Source: Diatrype stigma
Taxonomy: Eukaryota > Ascomycota > Sordariomycetes > Xylariales > Diatrypaceae
Reading direction: 5' to 3'
Assembly (NCBI GenBank): GCA_022225965.2
Contig: JAKJXP020000013.1
Location: forward strand, 124,001 to 188,000
DNA length: 64,000 bases
Part shown: positions 1 through 13,999 of the stretch, piece after piece
How positions within the stretch are numbered: the stretch's first letter is position 1
Layout of the letters: every line of letters starts with the position of its first letter
Translations under genes and position numbers: made by a program
The notes under the pieces: model-generated
Database searches by the model: none
Told to the model about the DNA's origin: nothing
What the model saw: only the letters and a program-made list of their open reading frames with translations

Positions 1-225
1 CGAACATCCAACAGCCTCAAGAAAATTACACTCTTCGCTAGCTTCCATCCATCCGGCCATTCCATATCTGATATCGACTTGGTGGCGGTTCATCCGTCCG
101 TCATTAACGTCCAGATGCCAAACTTAAGCTCTCTGCCCTTCGTCTGCCCAAACTCAATTGTTGGGGTAAAACTTATTGTCCAGGACCAGGGTCCAATTCA
201 TGGCTCAATTCATGAGCTAAGTGTG

Positions 226-262
226 TACATACATACATACATACATACATACATACATACAT
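226..262. repeat. TACA tetranucleotide microsatellite
   Basis: About nine uninterrupted copies of TACA are read directly, followed by decayed copies to about 292. It lies in gene-free DNA. Confidence 0.9.
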
Positions 263-472
263 AGTACATACAACATAGTTACATACATACACGCTACAGT
301 ACCGTAGACTACCGTACTACCGTAGTACCGTAATAGTTAACCACCACTAACCTTACAGCCATAGCAGCCATAAGTGCTTCTGGTAGGCTTGCAGGAGCAG
401 CGAGTGGAGGCCCCTAAACCGACGAAATTCCGGCGCCGTCTGGGCCCTGCAGATGGTCCTGGATTTTTGGAA

Positions 473-500
473 TCCTGGATTCCTGGATTCCTGGATTCCT
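473..500. repeat. 8-bp tandem repeat (TCCTGGAT)
   Basis: Three full copies of TCCTGGAT plus a half copy are read directly, in gene-free DNA. Confidence 0.85.
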
Positions 501-531
501 CCATGATTACCCGGCCGAACCACCTGCAGTG

Positions 532-550
532 CCCAGCCAGCCAGCCAGCC
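532..550. repeat. CCAG microsatellite
   Basis: Nearly five copies of CCAG are read directly. Confidence 0.85.
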
Positions 551-2563
551 AAACTCAAGTCTGTCAGGTCTGTCAAATCTGCCCTCTCCCGCCCCCCCTA
601 ACATGACCCTTCTTAGTCAGCGATGTAAGCCTTCACAGCAATGCCAGGTACATGTCATTAGGTAATATCCCATCTCAGTTTTAGGGCGCTATAGATCGTA
701 TAGGGTCTATAGCAATAGCTGAAGGCTTTAATTAAAGTTTAGTTAGCGTATCGGTTATCTGCTAAGCCCACGAATCTTAATACCAAGTCGGGATGGTCAG
801 TTGCCCAGGTAGGCAAGATCATCCTTCCATCCATGGATCCATCTGCTTCGGCCTGCGCAGAATCCCCAACACCTTGTCCGGCCGAATCGAAGGAGGACGG
901 GAGGGATCGCATACCTACCTTGATCACAACCTACATATGTATCTAGGTACTACTACCTTGATGATGATAGGTAAGTACCTGGGCAGGCAGGAATGGATAC
1001 GCATAGGTAAGCATACCTGGGATTTCCACGTACCTCGTTCAATACTACTTCGTACGAACTAGGTCGTCGGTTAAGCATGTACTGCCGTAGTAAGCATGCG
1101 TGTGCCGGCTGAACTAACTATTACCTTCTCAGTTGCTCGGTATCCAAACTCCCTATCTACCCTACTGCTGTCAGGGGTCGTCTTCGATTCACTTGGCTCT
1201 CCGTTATCATGCAGAGCTGCGAAGATATAGGCACAGACACTAGCAGGCGCGATATCGTAGGCCGAGTGTAAGACATTCATTATTATGTATTACACATCCA
1301 AAATCCATACCGTCGAACAAAATGATCCTTCAGGTCCGACCCTACCCCAAAGCCTTTCCGTAAGCCGATATCTCAGGTCAGGTAAGCTCACGTGAAATGC
1401 TCATAGTAAGCCATGATTTTGAAACCTGGGCAGTCCGGGAGCTTGGTCTGTGTAGACTTACCTAGACGAGCTAGGTGTGTGATGAACCAAATGATATCGC
1501 CTTGCGATCAAGGAGATATCAGTCGATCTTATGTTCCAAGTAAAGCGACTAATCGTATTCTTATCGTGTTCAGGGGCTGGTCCTGGATTCGGTGATAGAG
1601 TCGCATCTCACGGTGGTTCGGCTCATCGAGACAATCCCTCAATTCTAGGTAGCGGTTTAGAAAGGAGGAGATTTTCTAGGAAACTTGACGCGCTGTTAAC
1701 AGGCACAGCCAGGCAAGAAATATCGCTATTTGTACTCATGCCTCAACTCCTAGTGTTCATCGTGGATCCATGCTACGTAGGGCTGATTCGGCACGAACCG
1801 AAAGATGGAGCCTTGATCCCTGACATGGCCTGATTTTTGAGATCACCCCGACCATTTTCAATGTACCCGTGCGGCGCCTACGTGGGATCTGCTCCGCGTT
1901 GCGTTAGGATGCGTGCTCGATTTCCTCGTGCGATTTCCTCGTGTTAGTACTACAAGCTACGTTACGTATAAACTCTACTCCTGCACCCTCCAGCCCAGCC
2001 AACATTTGACGGTTTCTTCTTCTAGCAACCCCGGATAACCCAGCACTGCCACTAGACTTTTCATCTGAACACACGAATAACGCAAAGATGAAAGCTCGTA
2101 CTAGAACAGTTGTAAACTCGACCAAAATTGGAAGCCATGTTGACGCCACCCACCAGCAGCACGCCCACGATATAACTACGAACACGCCGGAGTACTAGCC
2201 ATACCTACACAGGGTGGGACGCTAGTGGTATGATTTACTGTTGTCAGAAACAGGCAGCAGCATGATATGCCTACTACCTGCAACATATATGGATTATATC
2301 ATAAGATAATCGAGGCGTGAAATGGGGTGGACACAAAGGGGGGTGGAGCGCTCATGGGGGGCTTGAATTAGCCTACATTCCCAACAGGGCACAGGTTATA
2401 TAAGTACTCATGCGATAAGCCATAAATCACCGTCTTTTATACTTCTCATGTGAAGCTCTCTCATATACTGTGGTGAAATTAGTGTAATATGAACGATTCC
2501 TTCGAACTTGGACATTTGTGAAAGGACTATTGGATCTGTCAAATGTAAGGGGAACCGACAATT

Positions 2564-4732
2564 TCATGCTAGAAATACCTCTCTCCAACAGGGTCCCGGC
2601 TCGAAGCTCTGGCCAATGGCCTCCTGGTAGAGGACCCCAAGTCCACACCTCGTCACGATGTCCCGGTCTCTCTGGACAAGCATGACATTGTAGAATTTCC
2701 AGGTAGAGCCATCGTGATCGTAAGCACCTTGTAATTCGGGAGATCCGAGCTCTTTCAAGACGGCGTTCTCCCCTCGCCACCTCTTTTCCATCCACAACTT
2801 CTCCGTCTCAGAGAGCACAAGGCATTCGTAGGGCTCTTCGTTGTTCGTGAAGAACGGGTCCTCTTCGTAGCCGTCCAGGATTGCATAGCCGCATACGACT
2901 CCTTGATCATCGAACAGAGTCCCTTCTCCGTTGAGAACATCAATGCTCCCCAGTTCGTAATACACAGTTAAGGTCCAAAATTGGAGCATAGGGTACGGTG
3001 GGATGTGTCCCTCGAGCTCTACGTCATATGACGGGGTTGTCCTTGTGACGGGGAAAGGGAGAGGAACCAGGGGGCTGAACGTCTCTCTTATCTCGTATCG
3101 AGGGGCATTTTCAGACTCTTCATTCACTTCCGGATCCCAGACTAACTTTGGCATCCTATTTCGACGTCTTCTATACCAAATGATCCAGGTTCTTTCTTCA
3201 AGCCACGTATTCAGTGATGTAATCTCCGGGCACTCAATTGGCCCAATCCAGCCTGTCCACGAGTAGCTCGGAAACGCAGGCCGTCGACGCAAATGGCCTT
3301 TCTGACGATGAAATAGGATATAGTTGTCGAAGACTGCTGTGGGAAGTCCTTCCAGGAATCTGCAGTTCAGCATACTCGAGAACCGACGGATTGTTCCTGC
3401 CATTGCGCTGAGAGCATCGTTCTGATCCGTCAATAACCTCCTTGTATATAGCGCCAAGGCGTCTCCGAACGCCTCGACAGCTGCGTACCTATGGTGTGTG
3501 CGCGGTAGGATTTGAGCTGTATTATCTGGGCGTGGGAACAGCTCGCAGACGTCATCCAGGGTATCCTCATCAAAGGTTGTCTTCGAACATCGGAAGAAGA
3601 CGGAGTCTCCCACGAAACACAAAACCCGCCTTGACAAACCCTCCTCCTGGAACCTGTGTAGCTACGCGTTAGTATATGAATACGTTCAAGTGGGGTCCGG
3701 GCCTGGCGGGATTACTAACGTCCATGCTCGAGTGCGGTAAGTTGAGGCTGCTAGATGCTGCTCTAAACCGACGTGAACTCCAAGTTGGACGCTAGGTGCG
3801 ACCTCGAATAGCGGTTTCGAAGGCATCCGCGTCCCTTCTGCGACTCCCGGAAGCCCTGCATTCGCATTATCACCACTCGCCGCAATTATGGTCAGATCGG
3901 CCTTCTCGTAGATCAGATCCATCACCTCTATCCCAAGCTTGAGATCGCGTGGGTCATTCTGGATTAGGCACAATGCGTCAACCCAGAGGTATCGCTGACC
4001 GATCTTGGAACAGACGTACATAGCCTGAAGAAGGGTTGTCGGAATATGCTGTTTGGCTTCCATAAGTGCCCCGTCTTCTAACAAGAGCTCGAGGTTGGCC
4101 TGGGTAAGACGAAGGGCCGCGGTCGACCCCCAGACGTAACTTAGACAGACGTACGGCTCCAGCACCTGCACTTCGACTAAGCACTTCCGTTCAACATCAA
4201 TCAAGCGCAGGATTTCCAATCCCGGGAGGATGTGATGTATCTTGGTAGACAGAAGCCTGCTGTTTCGACGAGGTCGCCTCTTCTCCTCGTCAACGCCTCC
4301 ACCACACTCTGCGCCATGGCCTTCGACACATCGTTTTATCCAACCTTTGATCCGGTCTGTGTTTATAACTGGTGGTCGACTGGACAGGAGAGAGTAGGAC
4401 CGGTTCAGTTCCTCGTCTGGATTTGGCGGAACCCCGAAGCAGATAGACGTTCGAGACCAAAAATTGTTCATAATCCAGAACCCGCCACTTGGACCGACGT
4501 GATCCGACCATTCCCAGGTTACGATGCGGCTGTTCTCATAGCCGATCTCTCCCCTCCGTTGCTCTTCAAACATGGCCCGTGCCAGAAGCCTGCAGAACGC
4601 ACAGCTCTTATTACGCCGCACGGATTTGACGCTTCGTCGTTGGCGGGGGCTATGGTCACTGAGCCAAGCGGGGTCAAACCGGATCGTGGAACACTCCTCA
4701 CACAGTAGAGCAGATGTAGATACAACAGACAT
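2564..4732 (-). CDS. HET-domain (heterokaryon incompatibility) protein, two exons
   Basis: HET-domain proteins act in non-self recognition and programmed cell death after hyphal fusion; many family members have no known partner. The model is exon 1 4732-3720, intron 3719-3654 (donor GTTAGT, branch TACTAAC, acceptor ACACAG) and exon 2 3653-2564, giving 700 residues. The join restores the family motif RAWTFQEEGL across the intron. Seen in the protein: two N-terminal cysteine pairs (C11/C14, C44/C47), the HET core from about 194 with YVCLSYVWG, then YLWVDALCLIQND at 248-260, DLIYEKADLTIIAASG near 272-287 and RAWTFQE near 335. The C-terminal half after the core has no domain I recognise; there are no WD40, NACHT or ankyrin repeats. 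The start is the first ATG before the cysteine pairs. The gene is alone in otherwise gene-free DNA, has no in-frame stop or frameshift, and looks intact. Confidence 0.93.
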
Positions 4733-7700
4733 TATAAGACGCCGACTTGGAAGTTAGACCAATATCACGATAGAAATATAGGAGTATATCAAGTCACAAA
4801 GCACTGTATTTCGTCGAGGGCAGATTCTACGCAAAGCAAGTAATTCGCACCTAGTATCTTAGTTGATATCACGACCTGCCTATCGCGTTGGCGTAACCCA
4901 CCCACCTGCAGTTCTAGTTGATTAGGTAATCAACCGGAGCCAAGAGCTACTCAGGGGTAATCACCATACCTAAAAAAGGAGAAGGAAAAGAACCGAAGAT
5001 GAACCATCTGAGAGCCAAGCTATATATTTAGTCCCCGCTCAACACGATACAGCACAAGAGGCAAGGAAGGATGTTACTGCCAACGCTCTAATAAGGACCA
5101 CCAGTCATCGTTCGAGTAAGTTTATATTTAACCCACCTTATAGATATGAAGATATACAAACTCAGCATAAATTCTTGTGTTATTTATCGATTTACATTAA
5201 AACGTGGGTCGTATAAACCAAAGGGGATCAACGATTACTTACTTGTACATGAACGAACCTAATGTGCTGTGTTTTCTCTTGTGGGTTGAACTGAGGGTCA
5301 AGGCCAGGATGGTGCGTACTGCTATACAATACAATGCCCGAGCCTCTCAAGTATATAAACAAACGTGCCTCCTTCAAGTAGAGCAGTTGTTACCTTAGTC
5401 AACTAAGACCATAATTTTTGCCTTTCAACGCCGTAATCACAATGCTTGGGCGATGTTGTCGCCATTTATTTGTATGGGTAATCACTTCTACGATATGCCG
5501 ATTTTGAGCCTACACCGTCTTGCCTTACGGCTAACAATAGGGGTCTTACATTTATCATACATGCTACGGACCTAGTAGTAGAACTCTGTCACCCTACAAA
5601 GTTCTCATCAATCATACTGATCGCATCTCAACGCACTACCGGTATGTGGCGTATATCATTGAAAGTGCGCAAAAGGATAGCTACTGAACAATTATGTGTA
5701 TCGTATCCCCTGCTGTTCTCACGAATAGTGACATCCGATTACGAGTAATGGCAGGTTTCTCTTATATCAATGGTGCCACACGATGATTATCACAAACAAG
5801 CGTTTAAGGAAGGAGGGCAGACTATCCTAAGATGTAGTATCTGACGTACTGAAGGTATATACAGCTGGGTGGTTATCAGCCTAAATGCTGGATCGATGGA
5901 TACAGTTGATACATCAAATTAAACCGTAGTTCAGGGTAAACAAGCATCTGACACCACTGCTAGGTTCATCTAACATCCAGTTACGAGCTCTCTTCATAAC
6001 AGGTAACCAAGTCTTCTTCTATATTGCACCGCTTCTCCCGCACCTGCCTGCCTGCATATCCAAATACGTGTGAACGATTTGCCACTCGGAGGATACCGTA
6101 GGCCGGGGAAGATCTTTCCATAAGATCCAAGCCCCTTGATGCCCGACTTCTTGGGCGGTCTGCACCTTCGGTCTGGACCCCGATCTCAACGTAATCTCCC
6201 CGGAGCATACTTAATTGTACGAATGGGTTGGTGACGGAGAGGCATGCCACCAGGACGAAGCCACATCACGTATCAAGAGGATAGGTCTGAATAGAACCTC
6301 TAGACCGTATGATCGGCTGTTTGTTCGTCGCCCGCCCTGGATCTAGATAGGTAGTATGAGAAACCTACCATCTAATGGCAGGTAGGTGATGATCTTGCAA
6401 ACTTCGACCCGGAATCGGGGGGTCGATCAGGGTCTCTGCATATGTCGGCATGCCCAGAATCTGACAGGATCTGCGGGGATCGCTGGCCTCGACCACTGAC
6501 ACTTCATGCAGGGACCTTGCTTATCGAGGGGCTGCGAGACATTGATGAATCAACGACAGAATGTATGTGTTGTACGTAGGTATTAGCTAATGTGCGCATC
6601 TATATCGACGTTACAATAGGAAGTGCATTCACCCTGTCACCTAAGTAGCATGCGCATCAGGTAGCTCTATGGGAATGACATGCTGTCATGTGCAACGACG
6701 GTTGTAATGGTTAGCTATCGACTTGCCCTGTGTATCTTTGTGTGCGTCGACGATCGCCCTACATGTGAGCTAGATAGCGTGTACGGCCATAGGTAGATGA
6801 AGCTAGACGATCAATCGAATGTTCGGTGACAAAGCATCCATTTCAAGATATCAGGGTGGAATATGACGTCGGTCCAACACTTCACGTTGCCGCGCTGTCC
6901 GATCCTACACACACAGAAAGAGAGGCGCATGTGTGGGCCTGTAACGGCTTCTACGGATGGTGTCCTGTGTCTACAGTAGAGGTACTGAATATCGAGACTG
7001 TCTATGTCGTGTGAGCAGACAATATAAGGGCTAAGTTCTACCCTGATATACCTAACGTACACTTGGAAGGACTGCTGCAAATATTAGCCCATCTAGTCCC
7101 AGTCTAATAACAGTCCCTCTTGCTATCCTCGGTCTAGCGACTATGCATCTTCTAGACAGGACCACAGAACCTACCATGTGAACTTCGAACCATACATATG
7201 TATATCAGGCGCAAGTGACAGTCATCCAATACTCAGGAGACGTAGGCGGCGTAAAGGAGATTCGGGTTTTCTGGCATAAAACCCGAAATCAGAATTAGAA
7301 TAAGCCGATATCCCGGGCCGGCACCACGAACAGCCCACACTCGGGACGTACGGATATATGGGTCTCGGTATTGGTACTTTACTTATCTATCATAAGCCTA
7401 TTATTTGTACCTACTGTTATTACGTCTTCTGGAGATGGTGCACTGTCGAAACGAGACAGGGAAGAGGATTGCTATTTATTACATAGTTACGGGTCTAAGT
7501 TCTAGTCTAGCCGTCAAAAAGGGTGCAATAACCTGTAATTCCATCCAAATATCATCGACATCGCGGCCCTTGATTGGTCGCGTATCGCCCCGGAATCGCC
7601 AGGTGTGTGCGCCATCCCCCCGCCCATATACATCCTTGCCGTGCGGGTGGCTCCACTGTCGAACCATAAGTCGTGTGGTTATGTGCGACTACAGTGCAAA

Positions 7701-10700
7701 CAGACGCTTAGGATGCAGGGTATCTGGATGGGCCGGAACGGTCTGTTGGAAACTTTGATGAAAACAGGGGGGACGGTGAAGGAAGGGGGTAGGGAAGCAA
7801 GCTACAATACGGGGTTGATATGCAGTGATATCTCATTCTCTTATCCATGCGCATGAAACATGGAATTCTTCAGAATGCGGTCTTGTTGTCTGTTAGAAAG
7901 GGTTCCGTGGTTCTGGGCCAGTGGAACATGCTATTCGTTCTTCATGAGATATGTGATAAGATACGGCCATATAGCTATCCACAAGCATATGGGTGAGGGC
8001 GTGTGTGTGTTGGCTGGGCGGTATACTGCTAGTATTGACTAAGTAACACAGGAGGGGTACTGCTCATGATATGTATACAGTTGGAACGATTGACTTCTTT
8101 CGTGGTCAAGATCCTCTTGATCTATCATACCATAACATCAATCTCCACGAGTTCAGCTATATAACATGTGGTTGCAAGCTTAGTTGGCCTTCACATCCCA
8201 TCCCAATTTCGATTATACATCTCACACTCACAAAGAACCCTCCCCCACCACCCCCTTCTCTCCTGTACAGCGATAAGGAGCAAAAGCTCCGCATGCCGCG
8301 ATGGGACGGCAATGAGGTAAAAGAGACCCCTTGCGAAGTAATCGCTTATCAAATCATTTTGTATGCCGCCACCGGTACACCAGCCTACATGCCTAGCTAC
8401 CCGCCATATAAAGTCATGTCTTGTCCTAAAGATACCAAGATACCAGAAGGTGCAAGAGAAAAATTGCGATCTTCGCCACCGGAAAGAAAAAGAGAAAAGT
8501 TCTTCAGTGGTTGCGCATTTGCATGCATTGCACGTATATATAACGATCAAGCCAATAAAATAGGGACTCATTACTTTTCCAACATTTAATATCTTATGAT
8601 TGCATGCCCAGATCTGTAGGGAGATAACACGCGTTAGGCGAGTCCACCAATCCCCTGCCTGGGATCAGGTAGGTTGCGCAAACATGATATACAAGGCGTA
8701 AGCCATACATGCAGGATTTATATCGTATCCAGGCTAAGGCAGGGTAATATCGAGTATCTGGTATGGCTATTACTCCTCGATTGCTCCCTCGACAGCCGAA
8801 GCTTCGTTCTCCCGGTTGCCCGAGTCTAGTTGACAGTGAACGATAGAGCTTCGCTGAACAGCTTCGGGATCCAGGAGATGATCACCCTTCCCGTTATACA
8901 TTCGCCGAGACCATGTTAAGAGTTCCCACCGGAAAGGATCTTTGGGATCGTTATCTGTTCCGAGCCGCCCTATAATTAGTCCTTGTATTACCACTGTGTT
9001 TGCCAGGAAAGTCGATGACGAATTAAACTAGCAACGGCTAGGCACACTCGCTAGGACCCCTAATAGTAAGGAGTGTGGCAGAACTTTTCCCCTTGGGCTT
9101 CCCCATGTTTTCTGAAATTCTGTTACACTGCTTCTCGGGAAGAACGAAGGAACACCTCTACGAACTTCCCGTACTTCAGTACGTACCCCTATGGCATCCA
9201 ATCGTCCAGGGTAGGTGATGCAGGTCACGGTTGTAATTTATAGCGGGTATGCTCAACACTAGGGAAGCCCTTTCGGTGTTGGTGATAACCGGCCGGATCA
9301 AGAACACCCAGTCAACCCCTTTCCCCCTTTTTGGCGCACAGACTCGAGGGGCATCTACAGGGAGATCAGTATGCACCTCAACCTACCCCCCTCATTGGAG
9401 GAGGGGTAGTCAGAATACGATATAGACATTTGCAACACACCTACGGTAAATACAAACTACACCCGGCATTGGATAGCCGGATCAGAAGATTCGAGGTGTA
9501 AACTGTCGACACAACGTTGACGTTGAGATGCATAGGTCCTTCCCGTATCCTTGTGCATAAACGGGAAGAGATGGAATAACTAGGGTCTCGCAACATCATA
9601 TTACTTATAGCTAACTACAGTAATTTTTATTAAGAGAACAAATGCATTATTTCCTCATGTTTTCGGGAAGAACACAGGGACCCCGTAATACTATGTAAAG
9701 TGCCTCTGGAAAGGCTTGTGTCAACAACAAAACAAGTTAGTTTCCTCCAATATATGATTTGCTCGCTACCCTATCACAATCTCATCGCGCTGAACCTTCA
9801 TTGAAATTCCATTATTTGAGTGTAATCATTATATTTATCCGTATGATGTTGCACTGGTTTGCCACGAGTCTCAAGCCAGCACATCTCGAGCCAGCACATG
9901 ATTTTTCGAGCATAGTAGTCATGACAGGGCTAGACAAACATAAAAATATAATATGTTGGGGTCAATTGCCATTCTGCTGGGAAGGCTAATGACAACTTAC
10001 CAAGACACTTTATGCCCCAGTGACAATGAGGTCAGAGAAACCGTAACTCATCAATGCCAAGATCGGACAGTGGTCTCGTTGAACGATGATGAGTACCATC
10101 TCAATGAGCTCGACTCGACTATACTCGCCCAGTTAGTAAGTGCATACCTATCCTATCATATTGTGCTACGAAGCCCTATCCCCCAACTAAAGCGTTTCGG
10201 AAAACAAGTCTCGAGACTTAGTCCCCAAACGCAACACACGCGAACCGCCAAGAAGCTTCACCAGACGTGCCTGGAGTACAAGCAACCAAAGTCGGAGCTG
10301 CCCGTTTATTAGGGTGGTATCAACTAGAAAACCCGGCCATAGATGGCAGTGGGGCAGGCCATGATCGGGCGAGACCGGGTTCCACTTAGAACCGATTTAT
10401 AAGGGGTCCCGGATCGGCGCTGAGCAAACACATGCCGGAAGCAGCACCGGCAGCACCGGCGACAGGCCGGACTTGCTGCATGCATTCTTAGGCACGAGAG
10501 CAGACATGATGATTGGGTTGGTGTGTTAGTAAGGGATACGTACGATACGCAGGACACCAACGACAGCCCATTCCTGCACCAAGCTTGAGCTGAGACTAGA
10601 GAAATAGGGGCGGGGGTGATGACCAGTGGTGTAGTTGCGGGCAGACGTCTGGAGCTATCCTTGATTTATTTGAATCTCACCCTCCAACCAAGAATCCCGT

Positions 10701-13700
10701 GCTATAGACTGCTGCTTGCCATCTGCACAAACTCCAATGATTCAACTCACCGCTTGTTCCGTGCAGGGAGAGCGATCATCTCAAGTTGTAGGCACCCGGG
10801 TAGGTCCAACCTTAGATCACGGTGGAGGTAAATGCATGATAGAAGAGAGGAGCAGGCTTTCTGAATCTCTTCGGTATGGTAGCCAGTCAAACCCCGCCGG
10901 GACAGACTTTACGTGTGGTCACCTGGTCGTTGGCTACTGCGGTCGTGTATCAAAAGCCGGGGTATCTTGGCAGGTGCCCCTCAGCCTTGCTATTTGCGGA
11001 TATATTTGGGTAGGACGCGGGGAAAGGTGGTGGAATATGATTGGCGTCCTGCCAGGTTCATAGCTGGATATGGGTCTGTGTGTCGTTCCTCCGCACGAGA
11101 GACAAACAGACACATAGTCTGTTGTTCCTGTCTGACCTCATCTGGTATAGGTTATAGCATGACAACAGCCGCCTACGTCTCCCTGATTTTAGTTAAGGAA
11201 TGGTGGTGTCTAAGGACGCAACCCAACACATGACCGCAAGGGTCCGTCTGTCCTGGTTGAAGTAAGACGCCACGCAACATCTACGCGGATAATCCGGATT
11301 AAGATATCGGGTTGGAGCCTGGAGGTCATGTGGGAACCATGTGGCTTGACCAGCAATGTCGGTGTCTCGAGTCCTTGGGTGAAACATCCGGTTGGACTCT
11401 GGTTGGACTCTGGGAATTCACTGTTCAGACACCGAACAGATACACCCGGAATCATTACTCATAGCAATACAATATTTCCAGTGAATAGTGACGGATCTGG
11501 AATCCTCGGCAAGTTCGTCGTAGTAGGCTTGGAACTACATATCGGAAGCCCCTAGAAGGTTCAACGAAGCATGAAGTAGGCGGTATCGTATTGTCTTGCT
11601 GAGTATCAATAGTCAGAGGTAGTTAGACGGACAAGAATGCGTCGAGTTTACTTGATCAAGCATCGTTCATGAAGCATCATCCATCCATTCATGTTCGTAG
11701 TGAACGGTGAAACATCCATCACACTCCCGTTGCTTAACGCCGATATCGATCCCGATGCCGATACCCATGCGGGGACAGCTTCAACTCCTATTCAGTTTCA
11801 TTAGCATTAAACGCGAGGATCCATTGTTAGATCATCGTGATTAGAATCCGGTAGATGGCAGTGTTGGTAAAGCGCCGGATGTGCTAGACTCTAGTGTACA
11901 GGTATGTACCATGTAGTGGAAGTGCAGATTTAGCAGATGAAATGGCCCATGGGGATGAGAGATGAGGGATGGGGAATGGGGGAGAGGGGAAAAGGGAGAG
12001 GGAGAAGACGTTGCATCGGGTGTCTTGCATCTTGCCCAGTTGTCTCCGGCGCTTCCTTTAGGTGGTGGACTAGCCGACGAGTTAACGCGACAGCCAGAGC
12101 CCGTAGCTGAAGCTAACGGCGTAGCTGTTCCTAGCGTTCATGTTTGAGGGCTGAAGGGGAAAGGTTCGCTTGGAGTCCGACCCTTCATACATACATGCCT
12201 ACTTCAATATTTAGTGAATTTAGTGAGTTGATGGCTTCAACTCCTTAAGGTGCTCTTCTTATAGCTGGCCAGCACTAGCAGCTAGGCACATGAATGCCAA
12301 TGTTACCGCGGGGCTGGGCTGGGGTAGTGAGCGGAGTTCTCGCGGGCTAGATACCGATCCACCAGCAAATCGCCCGATGATGCTCGCGGGATCTACGTCA
12401 TCCTCGTCGCCATCGTCGCATCCGCCGCATTGTGTGTGTACTTGTTACTTCGTACCTCGTACACAAACATTTGAATTCGCCAAAAATCAACCGGCGTGAA
12501 TTGTGTGCCAAGCCAGCAAGCCCAACAAGATAGTCGGACAGGCAGCATGGGCAACACAGGCCGTCTAACGAGACGTAACTATCTCCTGCGACTACACGTC
12601 TATTACTGTTAGTTATACGCCTACCCAACTGCATAGCTAGGCAGGCCTTCGCCTCCTTTTGCGCGCTATCTATACGACGACGGGTTGCGAGCTTACCTGC
12701 GTACGTCGTTCACCGCTGGCTTTATTGTATACCTATCATATATGCCAGTAAGGAATGAAGAAGGATTGTCGTTGTTGTGTCGCCCCTCACTCTCCTGCCC
12801 AGGTATGAACTGTGCCGCGGGACTTGCTTACGCCTACATACCTATATAGACCCATTGCAATGTAACGGCATTTTAGCATACGCAAAGTCATACTTCAGAT
12901 GAGGGATCCTAATCACAGATGCGGGGTTATGTGAGTTATATTGATGAGGAAGACCAGTATCCAACACACACACTGGTGCCAGACCTCACCGAGCTTCTCG
13001 CCATAATAAGAAGTACCCATCATGTCCTGCTAGCGGGTACCTAGTCAGATGGCACCCAGATATTTCGACGGGACTGCCCGTTCAGATTCTAACGTTCGGC
13101 AGTCCGGTCCGGATGTAGATCGTGAACCGGCTGGGAAAACGGAGAACGTGGCTTCATTCTTGATAGGTGGATGGGATGGGAATGGTCATCAACGCGAAGG
13201 ATCTCCCGAGTGATGGACTCACGTGCCCTTCCGGAAGCGTGGATCATCAGGAACAAGATGACAGCCACACTTGGTCTCATCATTTGCGCTAATCCTCAGG
13301 TTATCGCGGGTATGGGAAGCTGGGAGGATATGTTGTAAGCGACCAACATGACTGATGGTACCTAGATTTGTCAATGGCATTCATGGCATTCTGGCGGCAT
13401 GGGATGGGTTTTTGCGAATGGGATATGGAGAAACGGGTGAGAAGGTTGTACTAGAGAGGGGCCAAAGTGCACGGCAAGCCGTAAATAACATTCAGGCATC
13501 TTGGCTTGCTTGTGATGGCCCTAGGATTGTATGTGAATTTCACGGCCAGAGCCTCCAGATATAGTATATGGGTCGTCAATCATTACCTGCATAAGAGCAG
13601 GACATATAAGCAGGGACCCCTTGTCCCAACGGCATCTACTCGTACCGTTCTGGATCGATTATTGGGTAGGAAATCAGTCTTTGCGAGAAACCAACTGCGA

Positions 13701-13999
13701 GGGCCTGAGAATTTGATATTGTATGTACGAACTGATACAGAAGATACCTGTGGGCCGTAAGCATGATACATATCAGCATCTATGTTGCTATTCTATTTTT
13801 TGGACTTGAAAGAAAAGCCGGGACCCTAAAAACTCTCAAGAACAGAACCTACGCGAAATGTTCACATCAACCTCAGCTTTCAGGAAGCGGAGGCTTTTAT
13901 ACCGGGAGTGGTCTTAGACGATGCAAGAATCCCTGCGATGACACGCTAATGCAAAGAATGACGTACAGGCCATTGAACCTTGGCGCTACTTAGCATCAA
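4733..13999. other. Gene-free stretch, first part of a 19-kb desert
   Basis: No frame gives a recognisable domain. The longest ATG-initiated open frames are a plus-strand frame at 8071-8589 and a plus-strand frame at 9953-10312; neither resembles a family I know, and neither has convincing splice partners. Short direct repeats are present, for example a 12-bp unit repeated near 11388-11411 and GCAGCACCGG repeated near 10442-10462. The first 300 bases should hold the HET gene promoter. I see no terminal repeats, transposase or reverse-transcriptase motifs. Confidence 0.5.

Larger units (their letters stand above)
1..2563. other. Gene-free stretch left of the HET gene
   Basis: No reading frame here shows a recognisable domain or convincing splice-linked exons. 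It contains three simple repeats near its left end (listed separately) and otherwise mixed-composition DNA with short open frames only. The last 150 bases are the likely 3' untranslated region of the HET gene, which ends at 2564 on the minus strand. I see no transposon ends or tRNA-like folds. Confidence 0.6.

Noticed and set aside
225..300. Possible telomere-like or CRISPR-like repeat array
   Set aside because: It is a simple TACA microsatellite with no spacers, and its unit does not match the fungal telomere repeat.
8071..8589. 172-codon plus-strand open frame
   Set aside because: No domain, no conserved composition, no splice or promoter support; likely chance.
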